Position numbers and translations under genes: made by a program. The notes under the pieces are model-generated. The model was given only the letters and a program-made list of their open reading frames with translations, did not search any database and was not told where the DNA came from. Below are positions 1 to 9,573 of a stretch of DNA of 64,000 nt, in pieces. Numbering within the stretch: position 1 is the stretch's first letter; each line of letters opens with the position of its first letter. Origin of the DNA: Pseudopyrenochaeta lycopersici (lineage: Eukaryota; Ascomycota; Dothideomycetes; Pleosporales; Pseudopyrenochaetaceae); NCBI GenBank assembly GCA_003313425.1, contig NHZP01000045.1, positions 335,557-399,556 on the forward strand, in the 5' to 3' direction.

Positions 1-24
1 GTTTCTTAGAATTAAAGATATATA

Positions 25-1969
25 ACGTACATGGCAAGCGAGCGGGCCACCCCACCAACTTTGCGCAACGCATCAACTTCAATCAATTATGTCTCCACCA
101 ATTCAACCTCAACTAGCTCCTCGCGAGGCTAACGTTAATCTCGCAATCTTAGCTCTTAATCAAGATCAAATTCAGACTAAGCGAGTTGCTGCACAGACGT
201 TTGAAGTCCCTCAAACCACGCTTCAGCGCCGCTGCGCTAGCATGCTTACCTAACACGATTACTAGCCTAACTTAAAGAAGCTTACCTAGCTAGAAGAGGA
301 GGTAATAGTTAATTATATATTTAATCTAGATTAGCGTAGATTTCTGCCTACGTACGCAGCTATAGGTAATATAGCTAATAAGCTGCTAGCAGCGCGCAGT
401 AAAAGTAAGGTTAGGTAGAAGTAGCTATATAACTTTAGTAAGCGTACAGATAGACTTATAATATATTTTACTTAAGCGTATAATAGGTAGAGAGCTCTAT
501 ATAAAGACTCTTAGCTAATAAGCTGCTAGTTTAAGCTAGTAGAGAAGATAAAGGTAAAGTATAGTATTATAGATAAGGATATATATAATTTTAATAAAGC
601 TAGCTTTAGGATAAGTAAGATTATAACTTAGCTAGTTATAACTAGGTTAGAGAGGAGGGGTTAGCTAAAGGCTATCTAGCTAGGTAACTATAAGTAGGTA
701 ACTATAAGTAGGTAACGTTAATTTAAGGTATTAATACAGCTAGCTAGACAGTCCTACCCTTCCTAATCTTTACTAGCTAGTATTACCTGTCTGCCTAGTA
801 CTAGGAGGATGCTATTCTACGTAACTAAGCTATTTTAGTTAGTAATAATAGCTAGATAACTAATTAGCTTAGAGTAGCGTAGCTAAAGTAATTTAATACT
901 TATACAAAGATAAGGGTAGTAAGCGCGCGTTAGCTGCTTATCCTTAATAGCTATAAGAGCTATTACTCTCTTAAATTTTAAGAGATCTGTAGAGAGAGTA
1001 ACATCTATACCCTCTATATGCTATTATACTTATCTTATCTACTATAGCCTCTTAACGTTAGCTACTTCTCTCCTCTTAAGAAGGCGTATAGCTGCTAGAT
1101 AGAGAGCTTAATTAAGGCCTATATTAACTATATTACTAAGCTTAAATTTCTACCTGCCTTTAAAGCAGCCTTTAATTAAGCTTTTACTTTAGTAAATATA
1201 CGCTTAGCATTTTAAGGGGCAGGCCTTATCCCCCTCTAGCTAGACGTTATCTTATTAAAGCTAGATGTTTAACTGCGTACGCTATTACTAGCAGCTCAAC
1301 TCGCAGCTTAGCAAGGAGCTTAACTCGCAGCTTAGTAAGGAGCTCAGCAAGGAACTTAGTAAGGAGCTTAGCTAGGAGCTTAGTTAGGAGCTTAGCTAGG
1401 AGCTCTCTAGGAGCCTTAAACACTAAGGAACGTACGTAAGCTTAAGGCTTAATCTACTCTAATTAGCGATCGCCTTTAACAGCATAATAGCTTATTACCA
1501 GCCTTAATTATTAAGGCGTTTAGTTAGTTTAAGAAGGGGGCTATAGTAAGGATATATAAAGCTAAGCTAATAGAGGATAGGATTACTAGCCTTAAGTAAG
1601 CTAATAAGGTAGTAACTTAGCAGAAGAAGCGTAAGAGAAGGCAGATTTAGAAAGGAGGAGTCTTAATAAAGGGAGCTAGAGAAGATTTACTTACTTAGTA
1701 AGAGGTTAAGTAGTAAATAGACTGTAAACTGCGCTAAAGTAGAGGGTAACTAGGGTCTAGCCGTAAGACTCTAGCACGCTGTAAAAGATGTAGAGAGACT
1801 AGACATAACTTGCGCACATGTAAAAAAGATACTATAGGTGCTGCTGAAGCTAGCATCTAGATATCTAAATAGCAATTGATTTTATGGTTGAGTAGGACGC
1901 TTATAGAGGTGCGCAAAGTTGGTGGGGTAGCCCGCTCGCTTACATAGCCCGCTCGCTTGCTATGTACGT
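25..1969 (+). mobile_element. Fot1/pogo-like Tc1-mariner DNA transposon, RIP-inactivated
   Basis: This is a complete element flanked by TA duplications (23-24 and 1970-1971). Its terminal inverted repeats begin ACGTACAT(G/A)GCAAGCGAGC. A transposase frame starts at ATG 89 and shows about 54 intact codons of a Psq-like helix-turn-helix start before a TAA. Beyond about position 250 the reading frame is riddled with TAG/TAA, and CpA is almost absent, so it is RIP-killed. The DDE region is recognisable by comparison with the better copy at 25684 (aspartate motif region near 580-600). At 1292-1413 a 12-bp tandem repeat encodes a repeating Ser-Lys/Gln-Glu-Leu unit, probably a coiled coil. The right end carries an extra copy of an 18-bp subterminal unit that the left end lacks. 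The length of 1945 bp is normal for Fot1-type elements. Catalysed cut-and-paste transposition is inferred from the family. Confidence 0.85.
1292..1413 (+). repeat. 12-bp tandem repeat in the pogo-like transposase
   Basis: The unit is close to AAGGAGCTTAGC and is repeated about seven times with small differences. In the transposase frame it gives a four-residue repeat (S-K-E-L or, where RIP made TAG, S-Q-E-L). It looks like an expanded coiled-coil linker rather than a separate satellite. Confidence 0.6.
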
Positions 1970-1971
1970 TA

Positions 1972-2310
1972 AGTATCTAAACTATCTAAGTATTTTCTCA
2001 GTATTTACATTCTTAAAGTTAATTATAACGCTAACTAATATTATAAGGAACACCTTCTCTCTTCCTAAAGTTATATATAATAATACTCTTACTTTTAGCC
2101 TATATATCTTCCTACTTAGGCTCTTCTTTAGTAATAAAGTATTTATAGCATATAACCTAACATCTTAGGAAGAACTAAGCAGACTTAGTATTCTACTAGG
2201 TAGTAATAAACTGCTATTACGTCTTAATAAGAAATTAGATAACTTCCCTATATTCTAGAAGGTGTAAAGAGTTTAGATAGCTAGTCTATCTCTTATAATA
2301 AGGCTCTCCT
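1972..2310. other. AT-rich RIP-mutated spacer
   Basis: TA-rich sequence with very few CpA dinucleotides lies between the pogo element and the solo LTR. A short open stretch (1962-2168) has no domain resemblance and starts inside the transposon terminus. I see no gene here. Confidence 0.5.
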
Positions 2311-2315
2311 ATACT

Positions 2316-2704
2316 TGTGAAGAATCTTAAAAGCTATCGGTGAGGATAACCAATGAGATTGCAAGGTTGGTTCTCCGGGATAGAGTGAGGGACTAGACGG
2401 AAGGGGGTTTAATACTAAGACAGTAAGGGGGTGCTTCTGTAAAGAGTACTAAGGGTTGAGAACAATCGGTATTGCTATCACTATACTGTAGAGTATAATC
2501 TTGAGTTGAACACAATGAGCCATAAGGGTTCATTGTGGTGATCTATATACATAGAAGTTATGCATGTTGCTCAGTGTGCTCAGTGTGCTCAGTGCCACTG
2601 ATCAAACTGATCAACTGAGCACGTCACGTGACCTCGGTTGTTGGTCCAATACCTGTGAGGTCCAGTTGGGGCCACTGGGACAGGGTCCCGGCAGGATCGT
2701 AACA
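2316..2704 (+). mobile_element. Solo LTR with 5-bp target duplication
   Basis: This 389-bp unit starts TGTGAAGAATC and ends GGATCGTAACA (canonical TG...CA). It is flanked by the identical 5-bp sequence ATACT at 2311-2315 and 2705-2709, the signature of retroviral-type integration. No coding part remains, so this is a solo LTR left by LTR-LTR recombination. It still contains many CpA dinucleotides and is barely RIP-mutated, unlike its relative at 36781, which matches over the first 235 bp with C-to-T and G-to-A changes. Inside are three tandem GTGCTCAGT units (about 2566-2592). The parent superfamily (Gypsy or Copia) cannot be told from the LTR alone. Confidence 0.85.
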
Positions 2705-2709
2705 ATACT

Positions 2710-3391
2710 CTACTTTACTATACTATCTTAAAATATTAGGGTAAACTATAGGTTTTTAGTAAGTAACTTATCCTTATTTACTATAATATAGTAGAGGGAA
2801 GGCTTTTAATAAAAATAGTAAGCCCTAGGTAGCTGTAGTAGGCAGATATAGTGTTAACACATAAGCTAGGTAATATTAGTAAAGCGATACAGAACTTAAT
2901 AATAGGGTACACTAGCATAGTAATATTCTTAAGATATTCTTTCGCGACGTATTAGAGTTAACACGTAAGCTGTCGTGCGAGGCATCTAGCAATAGGATAC
3001 GCTTATGCAGGCTGCATGTACTATAAGCTATTTAATTAATTATTAACAACTATAATAACTTACCTTAGAAGAGTCTTCTTTAGTTAATAATTATCTTATT
3101 ATACGTTTGCTACTTAATAGAAGGAAAGAGATAAAGCGCTACTTTAAAAGTATAACTAAGTATCTAGACTATATATAATTAAATCTAGGGATTAACTATA
3201 AAAGGTAGTACTAGTAATATATACTCTTGTGGAGGAAAAAGGGAGAGCTTGGCAACAGTTACCCAGGTGATCTATGAGATGGACCACTATTTTGTCTAGG
3301 AGGCTTTAGGAGAGCCAGCTATATAAAGGAGAGCTGAGCACGGCCTATTACAGGGGCCATTATACGGTAGGAGCGTGAGCAGCGTGTACGC
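2710..3391. other. RIP-mutated flank upstream of the zinc-finger pseudogene
   Basis: AT-rich sequence grades at about 3230 into GC-rich sequence that runs into the arginine-repeat frame. It may be the decayed 5' part of the pseudogene at 3392, but I cannot read a family from it. Confidence 0.3.
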
Positions 3392-3545
3392 GTGCGTGGG
3401 CGCGTACGTGCTCGCGCACGTGCTCGCGCACGTGATCGCGCACGTGAGTCTACCTTCAGGTGTCTCCTGCGTGAGCTTGCCCATCAGCTTGCACGTGAGC
3501 GTGCACGTGAGCGCGCACGTGAGCGCGCCCTTGAATGCACACAGA
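3375..3545. repeat. CACGTG-rich degenerate tandem repeat
   Basis: Units close to GCTCGCGCACGT are repeated head to tail, so that palindromic CACGTG recurs about every 12 bp. In the +2 frame they encode Arg-Ala and later Arg-Glu-Arg-Ala repeats. The stretch is strikingly GC-rich and keeps all its CpA sites, although RIP-saturated DNA lies on both sides. Confidence 0.6.
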
Positions 3546-4216
3546 AGTACGTGTCTCTCCAGGGTAAGCTCCTACGTCAGCGCGCACGTGAGCCTACCGT
3601 ACCCCAGGTCACAGCGCGTTGTTTGCAACAACTCTTAAAAGAGAAGAAGGAACGCTAGGAGTATAAATAGCCTGTACGTGATGTTAAACAGTAACTTATT
3701 AGTATTAAGATTAATATGCACCTAGTAATATTTCCTAATATAATACTACTAGTATAAAGAGAGTTAGCTAATTTTATCTTCTCTTAACTAGGATCCTCTA
3801 TAGAGGAGGAGGTATGCAGGCGTAATAAGGCTATTTAGGCTGTTACGCTGTATTATAGGGTAGAAGAGGGCAGAATAAACCCTTTTTAAATAAAGCAGCG
3901 CAGTAAAAACGTTATTTTGCTAGCTAAAAGCTAGATAGTATATAATAAAGAAATATTAGAAGCAGTAAAGGTATTAGTGTTTAAAGAGAAGAGGCTAAGA
4001 AGATGTTAGAAATGCGTTAGTAACACGAATCTCCTAATTAAGGAAAGGATATACGAATTTAGTCGCGAGGGTAATCTTAGCTAACACTTTAAACGGAAGC
4101 ACTTACAGCATATTAAGGAAGGAGACTGTCTTAGCTGCGAACTATGTTAGGTAGACCTAGTAGATAAGATGCATCTGCAGCAACATAGACTTGATGTTCA
4201 CGGCACCGTGACCTAG
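3392..4216 (+). pseudogene. RIP-broken zinc-finger protein C-terminus, DUF3435-like
   Basis: One reading frame runs from about 3392 to a natural TAG at 4214-4216. It is interrupted only by TAG/TAA codons of the kind RIP makes from CAG/CAA. The first part is an arginine-rich stretch encoded by CACGTG-rich tandem repeats. The C-terminal 80 codons hold a zinc-ligand pattern: a Cys pair (one lost from a R-x-C context), a following H-F-K-R-K-H, then C-E-L-C and M-H-L-Q-x-H...V-H-G. This arrangement is what I know from the C2H2-bearing ends of fungal DUF3435/FluG-domain proteins, a family that includes tyrosine recombinases. The catalytic core is not visible, so the assignment rests on the finger region only and is moderate. 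A non-DUF3435 zinc-finger protein is the alternative. Confidence 0.45.
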
Positions 4217-4339
4217 AAAGAGACTGCTTAATCCGCTCATGTTTATAAGTCGCGTCTCGTCTGAGCATTTCTTACTTTCTATGCACGTGGCGTGAAACCT
4301 ACATATAGGTTTGGAGAAGTAGTTTACACATATGGTCTA

Positions 4340-5294
4340 AATTAGATAATGTTAGGGAGTCTCCTTTGAGTTCGTTGCATTTCTGCTGGTACTGGTGGTA
4401 AAGGATGATTCTTGCCATTCTAAGCTTGACAGGGTCAATGGCCGCATCGTGTTCGATCGATTCAGCGCAGTGCAGGCTTTTCAGTATCTTTTCTGTACGT
4501 GAGCGTCCTAATGTTAGATTACTTACTTAGAAGCGTGCCTAAGGGTCATCTGCATTCTATTTACTATAGAAGTGATTAATAAAGTCCACAGCGTCTTGCT
4601 GAAGGAAACTATCGCTAATTATAGTAAGCTGCATAATCTCCTAGTGTTCTAGTCTATAAATATTATATAGTTTATCGTAATAACAAACCTAATAGGTCCT
4701 CGTCGTTCCTTCTAGTAAGGTGAACTTTTATTTATTTTCTACTAGGCTTCTATTCTAGTTTAAAAAGAGTTCTAATTAAGATATAGAAGGTAATCTTATA
4801 GGGGAAAGTAGCAGCACTAGACTACTATCTCTACTAACTAATTCTATTCTTAGTCCTAAACCCTTGCCTACGTTTAATGCTCCTAGATTATTAAATTTAT
4901 CTTTAAATCTTAAAGCTAATGCAAGATTACTGCTCGTTAGTGATTTAACAGTTTCTCGTACCTAGTCCTAACTGTCTAACATTACAATGTCCTTAGAGAG
5001 GGTGTAGCTAAATACTATATTAGCGACTAGATGCTCTTTATTAGAGTTTAGGGCTCTTTTATCACGCCGGTGGAACTTTCTATAAGGAAATTTTAACCTC
5101 CTCATGTTCTTATGTAACGGCTGAGGGACCCTAGTATAGTCCGCATATGATGAATAATTGTACGTTGGTACGGAAGATAAACTGTCAAACATCAGTAACG
5201 CTTCTACGACAACATCAAATCATACCTCATCATCTTCCATCTTATCTCGAGCATAGTCCAGAAGCGATTCGTCGACAATAGAGCTCTGGTCCAT
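4340..5294 (-). pseudogene. Unrecognised decayed repeat-family gene
   Basis: A minus-strand frame opens with ATG at 5294 (reading M-D-Q-S-S-I-V-D-E-S) and can be followed with RIP stops to about 4340. A clean stretch of about 60 codons remains at 4376-4530 (containing H-C-A-E-S-I-E-H-D-A-A-I-D). I do not recognise the family. It is repetitive: the segment 5040-5165 has a second copy at 21060-21142 plus 22495-22545, where a Tc1/mariner element has jumped in. Codon-level similarity between the copies favours the minus strand as coding (PLHKNMR followed by KFP and R-D-x-R-A). It could be a transposase of an unfamiliar class or a multicopy host gene. Confidence 0.4.
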
Positions 5295-6053
5295 GTTAGA
5301 AATGGCGTTGCCGAGATTGGCCACCTACTAAGACAAGGGAGCGCATCTTGAACCGAATGACTTCACAAGAAATGTGATGGTGCAAAATCGACAGTCTGAG
5401 AAGAATAGATACAAAGAGCGCGTTCAGGTAGTAAGATGAGAAAAAGGCCAATATTTATGCCCTGTGTGACCCACCATAGTCGTGGTCGAGGGAGCTGTGT
5501 CTGCTCACGCCGTGAGATGGTAGTCCTAAGGGAGCGGAGTAGCGCAGAGCGAGATGGAGAGGGAATGGTGTAGAGAGCAACCAGGCAGAGACGCAAGGCT
5601 GAACTGCGGCCTGCGTCTGCGTGTGTACGGCGCGGCTGAGCACAGCTGAGCGCTGCTGAGCCGAGCTGAACTGGGTGGTGCTGGCTTGAGGAGCGTTGGA
5701 GGAAGTAGTCAACACCATCTCTCTCCTCGCATCTGCCATTTTAGCGATTTGAGAGTCAGTCGCTCGACTCCACCCACAGCTGCACTGCTTTTCCACGCCG
5801 CGATGCCGCCGTTTTCACAAGCGAGCGAGCTTGTCCACGATCTTACTCCTGCACCTGGGCAGCCGCAAGAATAGCGGCGACGAAGGATGCCAATCATTGT
5901 ACAACAAAGTTGGTCACGATGGCGGGAAGTTCGGCGAGTGATATGATCATAGTTATGAGAAGCTAAGCAAACCAGCAAAACCTTGGCAGTCCCATGATTT
6001 ATTTGCTTCTATGCGATCGTGCTAAAAGTGTCGCAAAGATTGTCTCTTGTACA
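5295..6053. other. GC-balanced non-coding spacer with GCTGAG-type repeats
   Basis: This is not RIP-mutated. Short open frames on both strands overlap one another and show no domain. At 5625-5680 degenerate GCTGAGC units recur. It probably holds the promoter side of the minus-strand repeat gene at 5294 and the 3' flank of the pogo element. I see no convincing gene. Confidence 0.4.
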
Positions 6054-7258
6054 TTAACACCAATCTCCTGCCACCATCCGCGCCACTGGAGCCCTCCATA
6101 GCTCTCCCACTTCGCTCGTCCGCGCCACTTTAGTCTTTAACATCGGCACACCCACTTCTAGCGCGGAACTCTTGCGCTTACAACCACGTTTCGCCTTAAC
6201 TACAGTAGCTTTCTCTTTAGCAGCACGCTTCGCTCGTGCCTCGTCCAGGTCTTCGTAGCTCATCACCTTCGCCTTCCCTAGGACTACTGACCTGGACGAT
6301 CGGCGGGCTCTAGCTTCGTTGTTAATCTTGGACAAGAATCAGTTATGATCCTGCAAAAGGGAACATTCAGCAAAGGATACTCGGGCGGCACTTGTGAGCT
6401 TCTGTACGTGCCTCTGCAGGCGTTGTTTGCTTAGCTCATCAAGCCCATAAGCATCCTGCTTAATCAGCTTCTGTAGTAACGTCAGAGCCTCTGTTGTTAC
6501 AGGCGTCATAGGCGTTACAGGGGTTTGCAGTGTTTCATCCTGTAGGCAAACTCCCACGATTTCACTGGCTTTCAGAACAGTCAGTCGAGCCGGAGGCTTA
6601 GGTATCTCTCTGAGCACTCTCTCTGGGTTGAATAGAAATAGACCACATGCAGCCCATCCGGCTGCGATGTTCCTCTTAGTGAATGTCCTCACCCTGGCGG
6701 GGCTGTACAGAGAGGTGAAGTGCTCCTTGCCGACAGCATCTATGCCACCTTGGTTTAATCGTTCGACTTGGTGGCGGTAGCCTGTCTTCAGTGGGGCGAA
6801 GACTCCGACGTCACAGGGCTGGAGCTTGTGAGAGGTATGAGAGGGGAGACGACACAAGATGTTGTTCTCAAAACAATACTCCAATATCTCGAGCGTCTCA
6901 TGTGTTCCGAAGCAGTTGGAATCCAGATCACGTGACACATATATAGCCAAACACTGGTGTGGCCCTAGTCCCATACGATGGTGCGACGGCACGCCAGCTA
7001 TATAATAGAGCCATAGGCCTAGATAGAGAACCATCATTCTTGTTCCCAATTCCAGGTTCTAACTGAAGCCATCGCATATTAGTACCCGTGGTTTACCTTG
7101 AGCTAATCCTTTTGTTTGGGGATCAAACACGCGCGTGAGCCACTCTAAACTGATCTTGGAGTCGTTGTATCCGTTTTCTGAGTGGCCATAATGCCATCCA
7201 GGGGTAGGGTATGTGGTCCAGTTGCTTCGGTGTGTTGAAGCTGGCCAGATTATAATGT
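6054..7258 (-). pseudogene. Fot1/pogo-like transposase, C-terminal half, interrupted
   Basis: The minus-strand protein shows the back half of a DDE_1 (pogo) transposase. It has G-W-H-Y-G-H-S-E-N-G-Y, then V-L-I-C-D-G-F, then G-T-H-E-T-L-E-I-L, then L-P-S-H-T-S-H-K-L-Q-P-C-D-V, and the usual basic tail rich in K-A-K-R. The second and third catalytic Asp lie in CDGF and PCDV. Three lesions are visible. A 153-bp MITE (6913-7065) is inserted between the D-G-F and G-T-H codons. A single in-frame TGA at 6339-6341 was probably CGA. The whole N-terminal half upstream of 7258 is missing. The family normally has over 500 residues, so this is a dead fragment. It is a different subfamily from the elements at 25 and 25684. 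Confidence 0.8.
6913..7065. mobile_element. 153-bp MITE with 3-bp target duplication
   Basis: The insert splits the pogo transposase codons exactly. Removing it together with one AAG copy restores the continuous D-G-F-G-T-H-E frame. The ends are inverted: the left begins CAGTTGGAATCCAGA and the right, reverse-complemented, begins CAGTTAGAACCTGGA. The trinucleotide AAG is present on both sides (6910-6912 and 7066-7068), so the target duplication is 3 bp. Harbinger or CACTA-type mobilisation would make 3-bp duplications, but the termini do not identify the class. It has no coding capacity. Confidence 0.8.
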
Positions 7259-9573
7259 TAGAGGAGATGAGCGCAAGCTTTTGGCGTCGTGAAACCGGAA
7301 ATAAGGTTTTGATGACATAATTGGCTTTTTCGGGCCCCCTGTTGTCCGTGCGACGCGGGGTACTTGACGATCGGTCGAAGGCTGAGATGCTCCGCGAGTG
7401 GTTCCCGTTGGCTGAGAGGAGTGAAGATGCACAGCGCGCATATAAAGATCGACCCTAACCCACATGAAGTTAGGTAAATAGCCAGTCCACACCGCTTTCC
7501 TATCCGCTTTTGAATGCATGTGTAGATCGTGTAATGTCAGCTGAGATTGACTCGATACTCGCCAGCAAAAGCATCGTGGCTGGCGCATGTACTTCAACTT
7601 CTGGCTTCCTTCCTCCTCTCCGCGCCAACCTCTCTCTGTTTCGAGTACTTTTGCAGACAATAACTCCTCAAATGCTTGCCAACGCGGAACGTCGCATTAG
7701 TCTAGATAGTGTAAGGATCTGGCAGTGTACACGCGCCTCTCCGCTTTCGGCTGGCCTCGAGCTGCAAAAGACTAATGTCGACCAAAAGTTAGAAAGAATC
7801 AAGAACGAACGGAAAGAAAAGGCGCATGCGTATAAAGTAAGGCATGATCTTGCCAGAATATAATGTCTAGTAACTCAAAGTCTCTTGGTGCAGGACGTAC
7901 TCCGACGCATATGTAGTGAAGGGCAATTGGAAGAGCTTGTGCAGCCCGAGTATTGGTCAGACCAATTGCACGAGCCTGTTAATGATGATGAAAAAGAGAT
8001 AGAAAGAAACGAGGATAAGACAGTGTCTAGTTGGACAGAAGAACTTATGAAAGCGCCTTTTATAGATGCAAAACATAGAAGCGTAATTTTAGTAAAGCAA
8101 TATCCACGTCTTAGATTAAAATAATTCTTAGTCTAACAACTTTTACAGGATTAAGGCACGGCAGCTAGCATCTAAGGAAAGGAAAGCAGCATGCGAAGCG
8201 TTAGTTAGAGTATCTACATTTTAAGATAAGCTAATTTAGTAAAGAAGTCGATGCGGATTCTAAGAACAAACTCGTCGAAAATCTTATTATTTACGTACGA
8301 CAGCATTTTATCCGCAGTTAGGCGGGGTCTTGCTAATGTAGTATTCAGATGCCATATCTCCATTAGGCCAAGCGTCATAAACATAGCCGCACAACCACAG
8401 TGCGATACAGAAACTAGGTAAGGAAGCGTGAACAACCGAGCGTGCACCCACGTCGAAGCCTCGATGAAGCCGCACTTCGTCAACTCTCTTACAACAGTCT
8501 GATAGAACGAAACGAGGACCAGGTCGTATCACGTTACCAGCAAGCAAAACAGGAAATGGAAGAAGGAGCGGCGGTCGAATAATAGAGGGGCATGGCACCA
8601 CAGAAAGCCGAAGCACACTAACGACACTACCATAGTTAACTTTGAATGGTATATTCTCTTTCCCTATTTCGTTTCTATTTAAATCCTTATTCTGATCGAC
8701 GACTTAAAACAGTGATTCTTTGCCGGCTAAGATCTCTAAATATATTAAGCCTTCGAATTTCTAGAGGGAGCTTGCGGAAGAAAAGTAAATTCAACTGAGG
8801 AGATACGTCCGGTCCAGTACTCTTCACTCCGCAGGTATCCTCCGATAATCGAACAGCAGGCAGACGCGCATTCCAGGCCGCCGTAGCTTTGGCTTGCCAT
8901 TCCTCTCTTTTCTCGTGCCGTCTCGTGAATTTGTTGCGTGTAGCACGGTGCCATAAATTGCCGAGTACAGCACCAGGATTCGGAGGCATCAGAATCAAAA
9001 AGAAGGGTAACTATTCAAGATATCTACGAAACTTATATAGAGATGTGTTCAGTTTTCACTGAAAGAGTCACAGTCTTAAAGGACGAGACGCATTAAGTGC
9101 TACTTAGCCCTGGATGCCTGTGCCGCGAAACTGTGCCGCAGGGCTGAGCAGATGGGTACAATAGGTGATTGTTACGACCGTGCTCAAAGTAGCGAAGTAC
9201 CATAGGTCGCAACTCGAGCAGGACGGGTTGGTAGACAGGCTGGTGACTGAACGCTCGAAGAAAGAGAAGTCACGTGAGCAGCTGAGTGATGTCACCAAGC
9301 GGTATATAGAGCATGATGTTAGGGTGTAACAAAGTCTGTCCATTAAACATGTGTCTACACATACAAGTTTTGACATGCACTAAGCGTTCTGGTCGATAAA
9401 TGAATCCCACAGATCCTCTAGAACGCTAGGCAGGGGTAAGAAGTGATTGACAGGATTGCCAGGGTGGCCCGTACGCTAAAGCACTCCCCTGTCTAGCCAG
9501 AGCTTGGCGCGGTATGTATATGTAAGACGACGCCCTTGGTAAGGTAACCTCAGCATTGACACCCTACCGTACA
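7259..9573. other. Mosaic spacer with unrecognised open frames
   Basis: This stretch is GC-balanced, with an AT-rich patch near 8130-8310 and 8640-8700. Plus-strand open frames at 7510-7863 and 7885-8124 (charged, possibly helical) could be one broken gene, but I recognise no domain. A minus-strand frame at 8687-8998 contains L-P-L-E-I-R-R followed by F-R-D-L, reminiscent of the N-terminus of fungal 2EXR/DUF7730-type proteins. It ends in a stop soon after, so at best it is a broken gene. The 300 bp upstream of 9574 are presumably the promoter of the F-box gene. Nothing here is well supported as functional. Confidence 0.3.

Noticed and set aside
3375..3638. Alternative-frame protein of the CACGTG array (Val/His-rich)
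   Set aside because: The +2 frame continues consistently into the zinc-finger region, while this frame ends without any similarity.
7510..8124. A functional gene from two neighbouring open frames
   Set aside because: The frames are separated by stops, with only a 29-bp possible intron between them, and neither has a recognisable domain.
9170..9331. Possible small LTR (TGTTACGACC...GGTGTAACA)
   Set aside because: Ends are TG...CA-like, but no matching flanking duplication and no second copy seen in the window.
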